Below, piece after piece: positions 23,976 through 36,736 of a stretch of DNA of 64,000 nt; the stretch's first letter is position 1; each line of letters starts with the position of its first letter. The translations under genes were made by a program, and so were the position numbers. The DNA lies in assembly GCA_017311315.1 (NCBI GenBank), contig CM029620.1, positions 1,741,787 through 1,805,786 on the forward strand, read 5' to 3'. Source of the stretch: Dendrocalamus latiflorus (taxonomy: Eukaryota > Streptophyta > Magnoliopsida > Poales > Poaceae). Below the pieces are notes generated by a model, which saw nothing but the letters and a program-made list of their open reading frames with translations, did no database searches and was not told where the DNA came from.

Positions 23976-25973
23976 TGAGAGACCATGTGGTTATGACCCC
24001 ATGTTTGTGATGAGTAATTGACATCGGTTTAGGAAAGTCGAGTTTGGTTTGTTTGGTTCGGACCGTGGTATTGCGTGGTGCAATCGGGTTCGGTCGGACT
24101 TGGTCAAACCTGGTCAAAGTGATTAGGATGCATATTATGTTCACTTGTCAGGTTTGGGCTATTTCATGCTTCATTGATGCTATTTATGTTTTCATGTATC
24201 AAGCGGTGCTATGTGATGTGTTTCTTGTCTGTGATGGCTGCAGGACGTCGAGGCGGAGTCGTGGCGAGACACGAGGTGACCGGACTAGACACAGGCGGTG
24301 TCGAGGTCAGAATGGTCGGATGTGTCGAAGACGGCGGAGACTCGAGGTGGTTGCGAGGCTTGGACGACAAGGAACGCGGAAGCTTCCCGGAAGGTGCAGG
24401 AGGGGTGTTTTGGTAAAAACGCAAAGCTGCACAGGTGGAGGCGGTTCCATTCGGGATTTGGCGGGCTTAACGGGTTGGAGACCCGTTAGCTAAAGGCTAT
24501 AAATAGGAGTGAATTCCTGGTTGTATGCATGGCTTTGGGAGAGAGTTAGGGTTTTGCCTTAGTCAAAAGAGCCTTTGGAGAGGTTGTTTTGCTTTGAGGC
24601 TTTAGTGGTTGGGAGAAGCAGAGCTCTGTTGGTTCTTGTCCCTCTGTGTGTTCCTGTGTACGTGTGTTCTTGAGTCTGTGAGAGGGAGAGATGAGCTCTT
24701 GATCTTCTCTAAGCATGTATGGGATTGTAGGGATGGTATGAGTTGATACTCTATGCAATCATGTATCTCTCTTCCTCAATATCAATCCAAGATGGTTTTA
24801 TTTGAGTTTGATTGAGTCTCTAGTTCTCTGTTTGTTTTTGCCTTCGATGCTTTCTAGGCTTGATTTTTGAGTTTTCATGTTTTGGCTCAATTCTTGCTGA
24901 GGAGTGGCAAAATGGGTTGCTCTATGATGGAATTGCATTTTCTAGACCCTTTGGTCATCTAGTTCCAAGAGCAATTTGATCGATTTGCAAGAATCACATT
25001 TTTGGCCCTCCTGTGTTCTTGTTCTTGTTTCTAGGGTTTTGGTGTAATTTGAGTTTCCCTTCATAAGATGGCATGAAACTTGGCAAGTGAGATCCTGAGG
25101 CTATTAAGTAGCTATTCTCAAAGTTTCATGTGCAAAGAATCAGATATTAAATGAGAATTTGAGTTTTTGTAGCAGCTCTCTGTAGTTTTCTGTCTTTACC
25201 CCAAATCTGAAATTCTTGGTCATAAGTTGAATTTCTTTGGTCTCCTAGGTTCCCCAGGCTATTGTAGTTGTTTTCTCTCTATTCTGGGTTAAAAGGATTA
25301 GGGGCAAATCTTAAATTTCTTCTTTGTGAGAAGTTCTTGTGCTTTAGTCTGAAAATTCTGCTGGCTGTCTGCTCTGGAAACCAAGGTGCGGTCAGACCGG
25401 AAAACAAATGGCGGTCAGACCGGCATTGCCCGGGCGGTCTGACCGGTGGAGGGGTGGCGGTCAGACCGGCCCTGAGCTGGCGTCTGACCGGCCTTATCTC
25501 ACCGGTCTGACCGGCTCCACTCTTGCTGGCTGCGCTAATTCTGCTTAGGTTTCCTTGGCTGTGCTTCTTTGATTTTATCTAAATGTTTTGGTTGTGTTCC
25601 TTCTCTGACCTTCATATTTTTCCAGTGAGCTCATGTTCTTAGTTTCATAACTCTTAATAGCTATTGGAAAGAATTTGGATGTGAGCACTCTTCTTGCTTG
25701 GTCGAGGCTACCTCAAGTATTTGAAGTCCTCTTCATAGCTCTGTAGCTACTGGAAAGAAAGCTCTTTCGAGAGCTCATGTTCTTAGTTTCATAACTCTTA
25801 ATAGCTATTGGAAAGAATTTGGATGTGAGCACTCTTCTTGCTTGGTCGAGGCTACCTCAAGTATTTGAAGTCCTCTTCATAGCTCTGTACCTACTGGAGA
25901 GAAAGCTCTTTCGAGAATCCTTTTTGGGGGCAAGTTTTTAAAGTCGACATTCACCCCCTCTCTGTCGCCAACA
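23976..25973 (-). mobile_element. Solo-LTR-like unit, family R1 copy A, 1998 bp
   Basis: The minus strand begins near TGTTGGCGACAGAGAGGGGG and ends CATGGTCTCTCA. It is colinear with copy B at 27346-29277. It contains CGGTCTGACCGG-type palindromes (25390-25515) and a 144-bp tandem duplication. The target duplication is doubtful (ACATT against ACATG if the right edge is shifted by one base). Confidence 0.6.
25627..25914. repeat. Tandem duplication, 144-bp unit, in R1 copy A
   Basis: The segment starting gagctcatgttcttagtttc at 25627 recurs at 25771 with only a few changes over its length. Copy B lacks the second unit. Confidence 0.85.
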
Positions 25974-26516
25974 CATGCCAAGGCCTTAGGACTCCTTCTT
26001 TAGCCTCAGCTTTGTTGTTGACCGCAATAATCATCAAACACTTTCATATCAAAGAACAACCAACTGATCTAAATACAAATGACATGCACTTCACTCTCAT
26101 TAGCAAAATATATGCAAGGAAACTATAACATACACTTGCATGGACACCTCATGACTAACACTTGCATAGACTTCATCATGATTAACACAATCGAAACAAC
26201 TTGACTCAGAAATAGGGGACCAGTCTAACAGCGGCCACCAAGCCGATCAGACCGCTCAACACCCACCAATCAAACCGTCATGCCCTGGTTGGTCAGACTA
26301 CCGGCTGGTATGACCATCAACCAAAGGCCAGTCAGACCACAAGCTAGTTACACTGCCGACTAGTCTAACTGCCAATTAAAGACCAGTTAGACCACCACCA
26401 CTCTGACAACAAAATTCAGAGATTCAATCCACAAAAAAACTCAAATGTTGACAACAAAGCATAAGCACAGTCAAATTCACATTGCACTCATGGGGCTGCC
26501 ACCACATGATCTTACA

Positions 26517-27345
26517 ATGTTTCCCTTGGTGAGTAACTGGATAAACACCCTAAAGGCAAAAAATTGAGTTTGAATTTTAGACAATTAAAGCAAATAAGTT
26601 ACAAGAGCCACAAATGATCCATTTTCAAGAAAAATAAATGTAACATACTGAAAATCCTAAGGAATATAAAAATGAGGGTAACTTAAAAATTCCTGCATGC
26701 TTTTGTTCTCCCTTGGTTTTCATTGGAGTTTCTTTGGAAAACTTTTTTTTGGAAATCAAAAGTGCACAAAAATATAAATTAGATCGAATCCGAATCAAAT
26801 AAGTATACTCAGTGAGAAAAATCTTCCCAGATTCTTTTTTGGAAAAGCTAAGAGAAGTAAAACTTCGAAAGTCTACCTAATCATCTAGACCATCCGAAAA
26901 GATTTCCCCAAATCTTTCAAGTGCATCTAGCAAGAGACTAAAATGCTCAAACCTCTCAGCTTACCTCACGTCATTCCCTCTCCCTTCTTGGTTAGACCAC
27001 TTAGAAGTTGTGTCGTTTATGACCACGTTGAGTAGTCGTTTACAACCACGTTGGTTTGATGTCGACTTCGACCGCCTACTTATGGACAACTTTGATCAAT
27101 CGACATGATCCCTATAGCTACTCGAACATGATTGGATTCTCGGTTGCTGGTCGTACACTGTCCGATCTTTGTAGTAACTCGGGTCAGGCTATCTCTCTTC
27201 GCTTGCTAACGTGTCAAGCCCACTGGCAGCAGTCGTCTTCCACCTCGCATGCATGCGCCAGCTCCACCATGGTCATGGCCGAGCTGCCCCCGGTTTTAGA
27301 CACTGTGTCCACAGTTCTCCGTCTGGTACCCGTGCCTAATGCATT
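26517..27345. other. Probable 5' LTR/leader part of the gypsy element, non-coding
   Basis: Region 26718-26951 matches 50888-51120, on the far side of the large CACTA element, at good similarity. The simplest reading is that these are the two LTR remnants of the gypsy element whose polymerase lies at 30780-33385. From 26952 to 27345 the sequence is a leader with no open frame of note. LTR edges could not be fixed. Confidence 0.5.
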
Positions 27346-29277
27346 TGAGAGACCATGTGGTTGAGACCCCATGTATGTGATGAGTAATTGACATCGGTTT
27401 AGGAGAGTCAAGTTTGATTTGTTTTGGGTGGTTCGGACCTTGACATTGCGTGGTGCAATCGGGCTCGGTCGGATTGGTCAAACCTGGTCTAAATGGTTAG
27501 GATGCATACTATGTCGACTTGTCAGGTTTGGGCTATTTCATTAATACATTTATGCTTACATGTATCGAGCGGTGTTATTTGATGTGTTTCTTGTCTGTGT
27601 TGGCTGCAGGACGTCGAGGTGGAGTCGTGGCGAGACACGAGGGACCGGACTAGACACAGGCGGTGTCGAGGTCAGAACGGTCGAGATGTGTCCAAGACGG
27701 CGGAGACTCAAGGTGGTTGCGAGGCTTGGATGACAAGGAGCGCACAAGCTTCCCGGAAGGTGCAGGAGGGGCGAAATGGTAATTTCGCGAGGCTGCACAA
27801 GCGGAAGCGGGCTCTGTTCGGGTTTAGCGGGCGTAACGGGGTGGAGACCCGTTAGCCAACGGCTATATAAAGGAGGGAGTGGCTGCATGCCCTCTCATGG
27901 CTTTGGGAGAGAGTTAGAGTTTGCTAGAGTCAAAAGAGGCTTTGTGAGTTTGTTTTGCCTTTGAGGCTTTAGTTGGTGAGAGTGGGTGGAGATGGACAGA
28001 GGGTTGTCTCCTTCGTAGGTCCTTCCTCCCTGTGTCTGTTCTTGTGTTCTTGAGCTTGTGTTCTTGAAAGGGAGAGGGAGAGGATGGATTGAGAGTCTTG
28101 TAATCATTCCACTTGTTCTAATGTCCATGCGTATCGGGACTCCTCTGTAATCCGTTTGCTTCCATGAATGAAATCTCTAAAGTTTCTCCCGTGTCCTGTG
28201 TTCTTCGATGCTTCTTTGGTGATTTTTGAGCTTTCTTGTTTTTGAGTTGGTTCTTGATGGAAAGGTCCAAAATGGGTTGCTATGACATGGGAGATGCTCA
28301 AAATCCATGTGGCTAGGTGATCTTAAGAGCAAACCAAGTTTAATTCCAGTTCTTCCTTTTGGAGCCTTGTATGTTCTTCATTTGCATTTCTAGGGTTTTT
28401 GTGATGTTCTTGATTTTCTTTGTGTGATGGCTTGAAACTTGGTTTCTAGAGTCCTGAGGCTATCAATTAGCTTCCCTTAAAGTGTCATGGCCAGAGGATC
28501 AAAGATTTGTGAGGAATTTGGATTTTGTTGAAGGCTCTGTAGTTGTTCAGGTTTTAGCATTTCTAAGGTTTTGAGGCTTTTCTTGTTTCCCTCTTTGAGA
28601 TGGCTTGAAACTTGACATGTAAAGTCCAGAGGCTATTATCTTGCTTTCATCAAGGTCTCATTGCCAAAGGATCAAAGTTGTGATGGGAATTCAAGTTTTC
28701 GTGCTGCACTCTGAATATTTTCAGTCTTTTGCCAAATCCTAGATTTCATGTGTTTGAGTTGGTCTCTTTTCGTTCTCTGGACTCCTTTGGCTATTTAGGT
28801 CTTTGTCTTACATTTCTGGGCAGAGAAATCCAAAAGGGAGCTTCAAATTTCTTCATAATTCGAAGTTCTTGGTTTTCCCTGAAAAATTCAGCAGCTGTCT
28901 GCTCTGAACCCCGAGGGGCGGTCAGACCGCAATTGTGCAAGCGGTCAGACCAGGGTTTGAATGGCGGTCGGACCGGTGTGTAACCGGCGGTCTGACCGGC
29001 GGCAAAGGTCCGGTCAGACTGGCCTACCCACTGCGGTCTGACTGCCCGGCTCTTTTAAGTTAGACCGGCCTCCTTGTTTTTTGTGCTGCCCTTCTTGTTT
29101 TTATCTATCTTTTAGAGTTATGTTTTCTCCTCTGTTGTTTTATATTTCTGTACGTATGAATACTCATTCTTCATAGCTTTTTAGCTCTCGGATAGGAGAT
29201 TCCTTGTGAGTACTTTTGAGGGGTCGAGATTTCAAAAATCGACATTCACCCCCCTCTGTCGCCATTTCGGTCCAACA
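27346..29277 (-). mobile_element. Solo-LTR-like unit, family R1 copy B, 1932 bp
   Basis: The minus strand begins TGTTGGACCGAAATGGCGAC at 29277 and ends CATGGTCTCTCA at 27346. Flanks are GCATT on the left and GCATC on the right, a target duplication with one change. CGGTCAGACCG-type palindromes lie at 28918-29065. It is inserted in the leader of the gypsy element. Confidence 0.7.
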
Positions 29278-30600
29278 GCATCACTCCAACACAAACAGGT
29301 CTCTGCCCTATTGTCGGCAACTTTGCATTGCACTCTATGGCAAGAGCCTGAGACCACGTGCATAAAACCCCTCCGACCACTCTGTTTCCTCCTTAGCAAA
29401 CCCCCTTAGTCTTTTGCGCGCATTCTCTGAGCATTCTGCTCTCTAGAATACCGAGAAACCGAAATCGTACGTGACTCTAGCGAGCATGCCATTGTGCTTT
29501 AGCATCTCCGATGAGCTTCTCGACCCCGCCTCAATGCGGCTTACCTCTGCCTTGAGCATCCAACTCACTTGTTTGACCTTTGATGCAGTGGACCATTCAA
29601 GCTAGACCTTCGTCTTCGTCTCCGACCAGACGTGGCCATAGGACTTTCTCTCTCTGGTGAGCCATACCTCTACTTCCACTGTTATGTTCCGCATGCATGC
29701 AAGTTCATGCGCATCTCTTTCTGTAGCTTCATCACTGCCTCATAAATTGCCATCACGCAGACCCCTTCATCACTGACGAGATCACTGACGCTAGCTTCTT
29801 CCTCTCATGAATTGTCATCGCCCTCGGTGAGCTCCTCCTTCCTCATAGACGCTTAAGTCAAAAAGGAGAACTAGCAATTATCATAGTCAAAGAAAGAACT
29901 ATGGTAGTCAAACTTGTAAAAAGAACTGAAGTAGTTGAGCTCATAAAAAAAGATCTAAGGTAGTCAAACTCGTAAAAGGAACCGTGGTAGCCGAATGCGA
30001 AAAAGGAACTATAGCTATCGAAGTCGAGACCTTCGACTGCTGGTGTTGTCAAAACCTTTGATTGTTAGTGTGTCAAACTCTTCGACCACAGCTGGTGTCG
30101 AAATCTTCGACCGTTGATGTTGTCGACATCTTCGACCATTGCAATGAATCAATCTTTGATTGTTGATGTTGTCAAACTACTCAACTACTCACGTAGTCGA
30201 AACCACCAACTGTAGTAGTTGTAATTTTCGACCTCTGATTATAGTCGTAACCTCGGTTGCTAACGACAGTTCATAAACTCGTAAGTCATAAACTTCAGAA
30301 TGTAGTCAATAGTTATAAACTGTAGAACATAGTTGATAGTTGTAAACTGTAGAATGTAGTCGATAGTCGTAAACTGCAAAACGAAGTTGATAGTCATAAA
30401 CTATAGAATGTAGTTGATAGTCATAAACTACAAAACGTAGTCGATAGTCATAAACTATAGAATATAGTCGATAGTCATAAATTGTAGAATGTAGTCAATA
30501 GTCGTAAACCGCAAAATGAAGTCAATAGTCACAAACTGCAGAATGTAGTCGATAGTCATAAATGCCTCAACCATACAACCACTGAAGAGGCCGCCGAGGC
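29278..30600. other. Gypsy leader region without gag
   Basis: This stretch should hold gag if the element were complete, but no zinc knuckle or long frame is present. It contains repeated ttcgacc / gtcgaa words and the minisatellite at 30299-30564. Confidence 0.45.
30299..30564. repeat. 27-bp minisatellite, about ten copies
   Basis: The consensus is close to atgtagtcgatagtcataaa followed by ctgtaga, repeated end to end with 2-5 changes per unit. The unit is a multiple of three, but the plus strand has stops in all frames of the consensus. Confidence 0.85.
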
Positions 30601-30779
30601 ACATGATGTGGTGTTGGGTATGTTCCTTGTGCACTCAGCGCCTACTTTAGTTCTCTATGATTCTGGAGCTTCCCTACCTTTCATATCTGAAAAGTTTATC
30701 ATGCAACAAAATATAAAAAACAAACTCCTAGATAGCATCATGCTAATATGTTCAAAGGGTCAGTCATGAAAGCTTTACA

Positions 30780-33385
30780 TGGTTGTTTAGGGTTAAAATA
30801 ATAATTAATTGAGTAGAGTTCAAAGCCAACCTTACCATGGTAAACATTTTTTAGTTAGATGTGATTCTTGGGATGCATTGGCTATCCAAACACTAGGGTT
30901 TCATAGATTGTGCCAACCAAACCATCTTTCTTGTTACTTTCGGTGGAGAGCAAGTTATCTTCTCTTCTGCTCCTGCCATGTCTTTGCAGCATCCTACCCT
31001 CAACTCCTTTTCAGTTCCAGAGCTTAATCATGTGCCCGTGGTGTGTGAGTATCCTAACATATTTCCAGATGAATTATCAGGGATGCCACTAGACTGCGAC
31101 ATGGATTTTGTCATGATTTGAAGCCTGGGACAACACCAACCTCCAAAAGAACATATCGTATGCCCCCTAATGAGTTGGTCGAATTAAAGAAACAATTCAA
31201 GGAGCATCTAAACAAAGAATTCATCCATCGGAGCTCATCCCCATGTGGAAGACCTATGCTATTTGTGAAGAAGAAAGACGGTAGTCTGAGGATGTGTGTC
31301 AACTATCGGTCTCTGAATGAAGTCACCATCAAAAATAAATATCCTCTCCCGAGGATTGATAATTTGTTTGACCAAATGAATGGTGCATGTGTCTTCTCCA
31401 AAATTGATTTGAGGCTCGGATATTCTTAACTTAGGATCAAGCTAGAAGACATTCCAAAGACTGCATTCACCACCCGTTATGACTTGTATGAATACACTTT
31501 AATGTCATTTGGACTTACCAATGCTCCCGCTAGCTTTATGAATCTTATGAATAAGATTATTATGGAGTATTTGGACAAGTTTGTTGTGGTCTTCATCAAT
31601 GATATTCTCATCTACTCTAAGAATGCAGAAGAACACAAGCAACATCTACGAATGGTGCTCGAGAAGCTTCAAGAACATCAACTGTATGCCAAGTACAGTA
31701 TGTTTGAATTTTGGTTAAAGGAAATCAGTTTCCTAGGCCATACTCATTGCAAAGGAGGCATTGCCATGGATCCTAGCAAAGTACATGATGTACTAGCTTG
31801 GAATCAGCCTCGCACTGTCCCTAAAGTTCAAAGTTTTCTCAGTTTGGCGGGATATTATCACTAGTTCATCAAGAACTTCTCCAAGATTTCAAGACCACTA
31901 ACCCAACTTCTGAAAAAGGCGAAGAAGTATGAATGGTTAGCAGCCTGTGAGGAGAGCTTTCAAGAACTAAAAAAGAAACTTACCACAGCTCTAGTGCTCA
32001 TTTTGCCTGACATACACAAAGGCTTCGTTGTGTATTGTGATGCATCCTGACACGACCTTAGTTGTGTGTTCATGCAAGAAGGCAAAGTCGTAGCCTATGA
32101 TTCACGTCAGTTATGACCTCATGAAGAAAATTACCCAACTCATGATTTGGAATTAGCTGTCGTGGTTCATGCCCTCAAGATCTAGAGGCATTATCTTATC
32201 GGCACTTGGTGTGAGTTGTACACCGATCACAAAAGCTTGAAGTATTTCTTCAAATAGCCAAACCTGAACCTAAGGCAAAGGAGGTGGCTTGAATTGATCA
32301 AAGACTATGATCTTGACATTCGTTACCACCCTAGTAAAGCCAATGTTGTAGCTAATGCTCTCAGCCAAAAGCTTCACCACATCAATACGTCAGCTGATGT
32401 TCGTCAACCAGCATCATGTGGTGAGTCGTGGAGACTCAACCTCAAAGAAGCTGAGGAGGGATTTCTTGCTGCATCAGTGCTACAATCTACCCTTGAATCT
32501 CATATCCAAGCCGCCCAACAAGAGGACCCTGCAATCGCAAAAATCAAGTGCGATCTGCAGAATGGTGAAGAGTTAGAGTTTTCTAAAAATGCAAGTGGAT
32601 TGGTTATGCATGGACAGCGGCTTTATGTCCCAAATGACCAAGTAATCAAGGAGCTAATCCTATGAGAAGCTCATGATTCACCACTCTCTATCCATCTGGG
32701 ATGTACAAAAATGATCGGGACCTCCGTAAATGATTCTGATGGCCTGGTATCAAGAAAAACATCGCCACACACGTTGCAAATTGCAATGTGTGTCAAAGGA
32801 TCAAAGTGGAGCACCAGTGACTAGTGGGATTGCTCCAACCTATGAAGGTTCCCAAGTGGAAATGGGATGACGTCGGCATGAATTTCATTTTCGGATTGCA
32901 AAAAACCCAAAGCAGGCATGATTCGTTTTGGGTCATTGTGGATTGCCTGACCATGGTAGCTCATTTCATCCTAGTAAACACATCCTATCATGGAGCTAAG
33001 CTTGCTGAGCTCTACATGAACCATATCGTCCGATTGCATGGAGTACCAAAGACGATAACTTCCAATCGAGGTCCTCAGTTTACCTCACGATTTTAGGAAA
33101 GCTTACATGAGCTTATGGGAATCGAGTTATTCTTTAGCACGGCGTACGACCCCCAAACAGGAGGCTAAACTAAGAGAACAAATCAAATTCTAGTAGATAT
33201 GTTAAGAGAATGCGTGCTGCCCTACTGTGCAAATTTGGAGAAATGCTTGGCGTTCGCTGAGTTCTCTTACAACAATAGCTTCCAATCAAGCCTCCAAATG
33301 TCTCCATTCAAAGAACTTTATGGGAGAAACTGTACAACCCCTCTTTTCTAGTCTGAGGCAGTCAAAAGCAATTCTTTGGGCCTCC
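30780..33385 (+). pseudogene. Decayed gypsy polyprotein: protease tail, RT, RNase H, integrase
   Basis: Domains in order: protease-RT linker (about 30900-31117, with PVVCEYPNIFPDELSGMP), reverse transcriptase (31118-31864), RNase H (about 31990-32360, YCDAS), linker, and integrase core (32824-33385). An active relative would copy its RNA and integrate the DNA. Here it cannot. Stops fall at 31427, 31862, 32048, 32116 and elsewhere. The catalytic RT box reads FIND at 31592-31603 instead of F/Y-x-D-D, and the integrase motif reads TSNRGPQF instead of TSDRGPQF, so catalytic Asp residues are lost in two enzymes. The integrase ends abruptly near 33385 where CACTA transposase sequence begins. Confidence 0.85.
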
Positions 33386-36300
33386 TATTATCCAATGGGG
33401 TTGCCATGGGGAAACAACATCATATATCTCTGCTAACAAAGATTCACTGCCAGTGCATCCGAGTTTAAACAGTAATATGCGCCAGGTAGTCCACGAAGCC
33501 TTTGGATATGTAGGCAATGAACATAACACAACTGAACCTGATGTGTCAGGTTTTCCAAAAGATGGACCAGATGCAGAAACACAAGCTTTCTTTGATTTGC
33601 TTAGAGATGCTGATGAACCTTTATGGGAAGGATGTGAGCTATCAAAACTTTCTTTCCTAGTCCTATTGTTCCATGTGAAGTCTACCAACAAGTGGAGCAA
33701 TAAATCAATTAATGATCTGCTTCAAATTTTACAGTTGGCTCTCCCAAATGGTTCAAATATACCTAAAACATTTATGGAGGCTCAGAAGATCATTGCAAAG
33801 CTTGGTCTTAGATATGAGAAAATTCATGTATGCCCCAATAATTGTCAGCTCTATTGGAAAGACAAGAAAGATAATGACTTCTGTTCAAAATGTGGAGCAT
33901 CAAGGTGGAAAAATAAGGCAGACAACACATCATTGACAAAGAAGCAAAGAAGAAAGGCAACCCCAAAAAAGGTATTGCGCCACTTTCCAATCAAACCTAG
34001 GCTTAAAAGGCTTTTTATGAACAAGGAAACAGCCAAGTTAACTAGATGGCATGATGAAGAGCGTACAAAGGATGGGGCCTTGCGCCATCCTGCTGATTCA
34101 GAGGTCTGGAAAATCACTGATTCCTACTATCCTCACATAGCATCAGATTCTCGAAACATGAGGTTTGTAATAGCAACCGATGGTTTTAACCCATATGGGA
34201 AGTGTAATTCTACCTATAGTTGTTGGCCAGTTGTCTTAGTACCATACAACCTTCCTCCATGGTTATGCATGAAAGCTTCCTCTCTTATGCTCACTCTAAT
34301 AATTCCTGGTTACCCTGGAAAGGACTTTCATACATTTATGCAGCCAGTTTATGATGAGCTAAATGAGTTATTTGAGTCTGGTATGCCTACATATGACGCA
34401 TCTAAAGAAGAACGATTTCAACTTCATGCTACATCATTGTATACTGTGAGTGACTACCCTGGGACGGGGATATTGGCACAGTTCAGTGTTATGGGCCAGT
34501 TGGGTTGTCTGTCTTGTGAAGATGAAACAAGTTCCATACACTTGAAGCATGGCTACAAGCAATATTTCATGGGACACCGACGATTTCTACCTGATGGCCA
34601 TGAGTTCCGATATGATGCCAATTCATTTGATGGAACTGAAGAGCATCGGTCAAAACCTGTTTCCTTTTCTGGAGTATCCCTTTTGGAAAAGATAAAATCA
34701 ATTGATGACTTTGAGAAGTCCAAAACATGGAAGGGTATTAGTGGTCTCTTTTGTTTGTCTCATTGGAAGTATAATTTGCTACGACACAATCTTGACTTTA
34801 TGCATATAGAGAAGAATGTTTGTGAAAATATATTTGGGACACTTTTAGAAATGGAGGGCAAATCAAAGGACAATCTACAGGCAAGGAAAGACTTGCAAGA
34901 AATGAACATTAGGCCAGATCTACATCCACAAAAAAGGCTAATGATAAGTATTACTTGCCTCCTGCTTTGTATAACATGTCAAAAGAGGAAAAGCAACAGT
35001 TCTGTAAAGTCCTTCATGACATAAAAGTTCCAGATGGTTATTCCAGTAACATCTCTAGATGTGTAAATGTTGCTCAAGCAAAAATTTCAGGCTTAAAAAG
35101 TCATGACTGCCACATACTAATGCAACAACTTATGCCACTTGCATTGAGAGGTCTTCTCCCAGATGAAGTTACATCTGTCTTGTTTGCTCTATGCGGGTAT
35201 TTTAGAGAACTAAATGCAAAAGTTCTCCACATGGATGAACTTGAGAAGCTAGAGGAGCGAATTATCATGACGTTATGTCGAATGGAGATGATATTCCCGC
35301 CAGGGTTTTTTTACTATTATGGTGCATCTAGTTCTTCACTTAGCAACAGAGGAAAAAATAGGTGGTCCTGTCTGTTATCGATCAATGTATTTTGTGGAAA
35401 GGTATGTTTTCCTTAAGAAATGAAGTGTCATATTTTGTACCTTCTATTTCCATGATTATTTAATGTTTTATCCGTATACTATTCTGTGCAGGTATCTTGG
35501 TGATTTGAAGTCAAATGTGAGAAACAAAGCTCGTCCGGAGGGCTCCATTGCTGAATCGGTTTTGGCAAAAGAGGCTATGACATTTTGTTCAACATTTCTT
35601 GATGGTTTTGAGACCTTGTCTAATAGGCTTTCGCATAACGATGATAATGATGAAACACTCGGATGTTCTACTAGACAGGCATCAACTCTTTTTCCTCATC
35701 CTGGGAAACCACTTGGGAAGCCAAGTAGTTATGTCATAAGAGGTTTGGCTAAAGTACAAGCACATAGATATGTGTTATTCAATTGTTCTGATGTCAATCC
35801 ATACCTTAGGTAATGTCTCAAACACATAAACATAAATTATTTTTTTTGCACAAATTTTCTTACAAGGTCTATTGCAGAGCTCATGCTAAAGAGATGATTG
35901 AAAAAAATAAGGGACGTCGAGCCAGCCATAGAGATGTTGAGAAAATCCAAAATGAGAAGTTCCATCAGTGGTTTCGATGTCATGTAAGTACCTTATCTCA
36001 ATATACTTTAAATCTAAAACTAAAGTATAAAACTAAACTTGAATAAATGTACAGATAATGAAGTTAGAGAGGGAAAATGGCATTGACGGTGTTAAAGATG
36101 ACATTAGATGGCTAGCTCGTGGCCCAGTTGAGGCGGCAAAAAGGTATCGTGCTTTGAATAGTCGAGGTTTCCGTTTTAGGCCCAAACGGTTGGATGGGGT
36201 GACACAAAACAGTGGTGTAGTCCTAACTGCAAAAACATCAAGTTATGCCAGTGCAAGTGATGCCACACCAGTTTTAGGTGATGTGACTTACTATGGGAGA

Positions 36301-36736
36301 ATAATTGATATTATTGAGCTGAACTACTCTGGGAATTTTTCTGTCGTACTTTTCAAATGTGAATGGGTTGATGTACTTTCTAAAAGAGGAATAAAAAAGG
36401 ACAAGTATGGGTACACACTTGTCAATGTCTCACACCTGATACATACATGAGAAAAGATTGGTCATGAACCATACATTTTTCCTAACCAAGCTGACCAGGT
36501 GTTTTATGTTGAAGACAAAAAAAAATCCTGGATGGTCTGTGGTAATGAAGATGAAACCAAGAGATACATATGACACAGGTTGTGAGGAATGGGAAGATGA
36601 TGTAGAAAACGAGCCATTCCATGTCACACACCTTGGAGAGTTGTTCAATAATTCAAATATTAGGCATCAATGGGTCAGAAGAGACATTGAGGGAACCACA
36701 GTGGATGCTAGCACCAGTGGATTGAATGACCAATAA
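33386..36736 (+). pseudogene. TNPD (TNP2-type) CACTA transposase body, without its N-terminus
   Basis: This encodes the DNA-cutting transposase of En/Spm-type elements. It starts near the WGCHGE motif (33396) and runs through the Transposase_21 core (33453-34935), a DUF4218-like region (34950-35660), and a DUF4216-like region (36250-36640). Introns with GT-AG borders fit at 35402-35491, 35811-35878 and about 35983-36055. The usual first domain (Transpos_assoc, about 80 residues) is missing here and is found on the other strand at 38578-38785. Frame breaks coincide with homopolymer runs at 34930-34935, 35306-35312 and 36517-36525, and there is a TGA at 36448. In its present form it cannot make the full enzyme. 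Confidence 0.85.

Larger units (their letters stand above)
23357..26516 (+). mobile_element. Solo-LTR-like unit, family R1 copy C, split by copy A
   Basis: It begins TGTAGGATCGGTACGGC and ends CCACATGATCTTACA, both matching R1 copy 2. Copy A (23976-25973) is inserted within it in the opposite orientation. The interior carries GGTCTGAC/GTCAGACC motifs at 23505-23590 and 26215-26400. The flanks show no clear target duplication. Confidence 0.6.

Noticed and set aside
23976..29277. R1 copies A and B as the two LTRs of one retrotransposon
   Set aside because: They are in the same orientation, but the 1.4 kb between them has no primer-binding site next to either copy, the outer flanks do not form a target duplication, and the sequence between belongs to other elements.
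33453..33455. GTG at 33453 as the true start of TNPD
   Set aside because: Plant nuclear genes do not normally start at GTG, and the frame is open further left to the W-x-x-HGE motif; the N-terminus is simply missing at this place.
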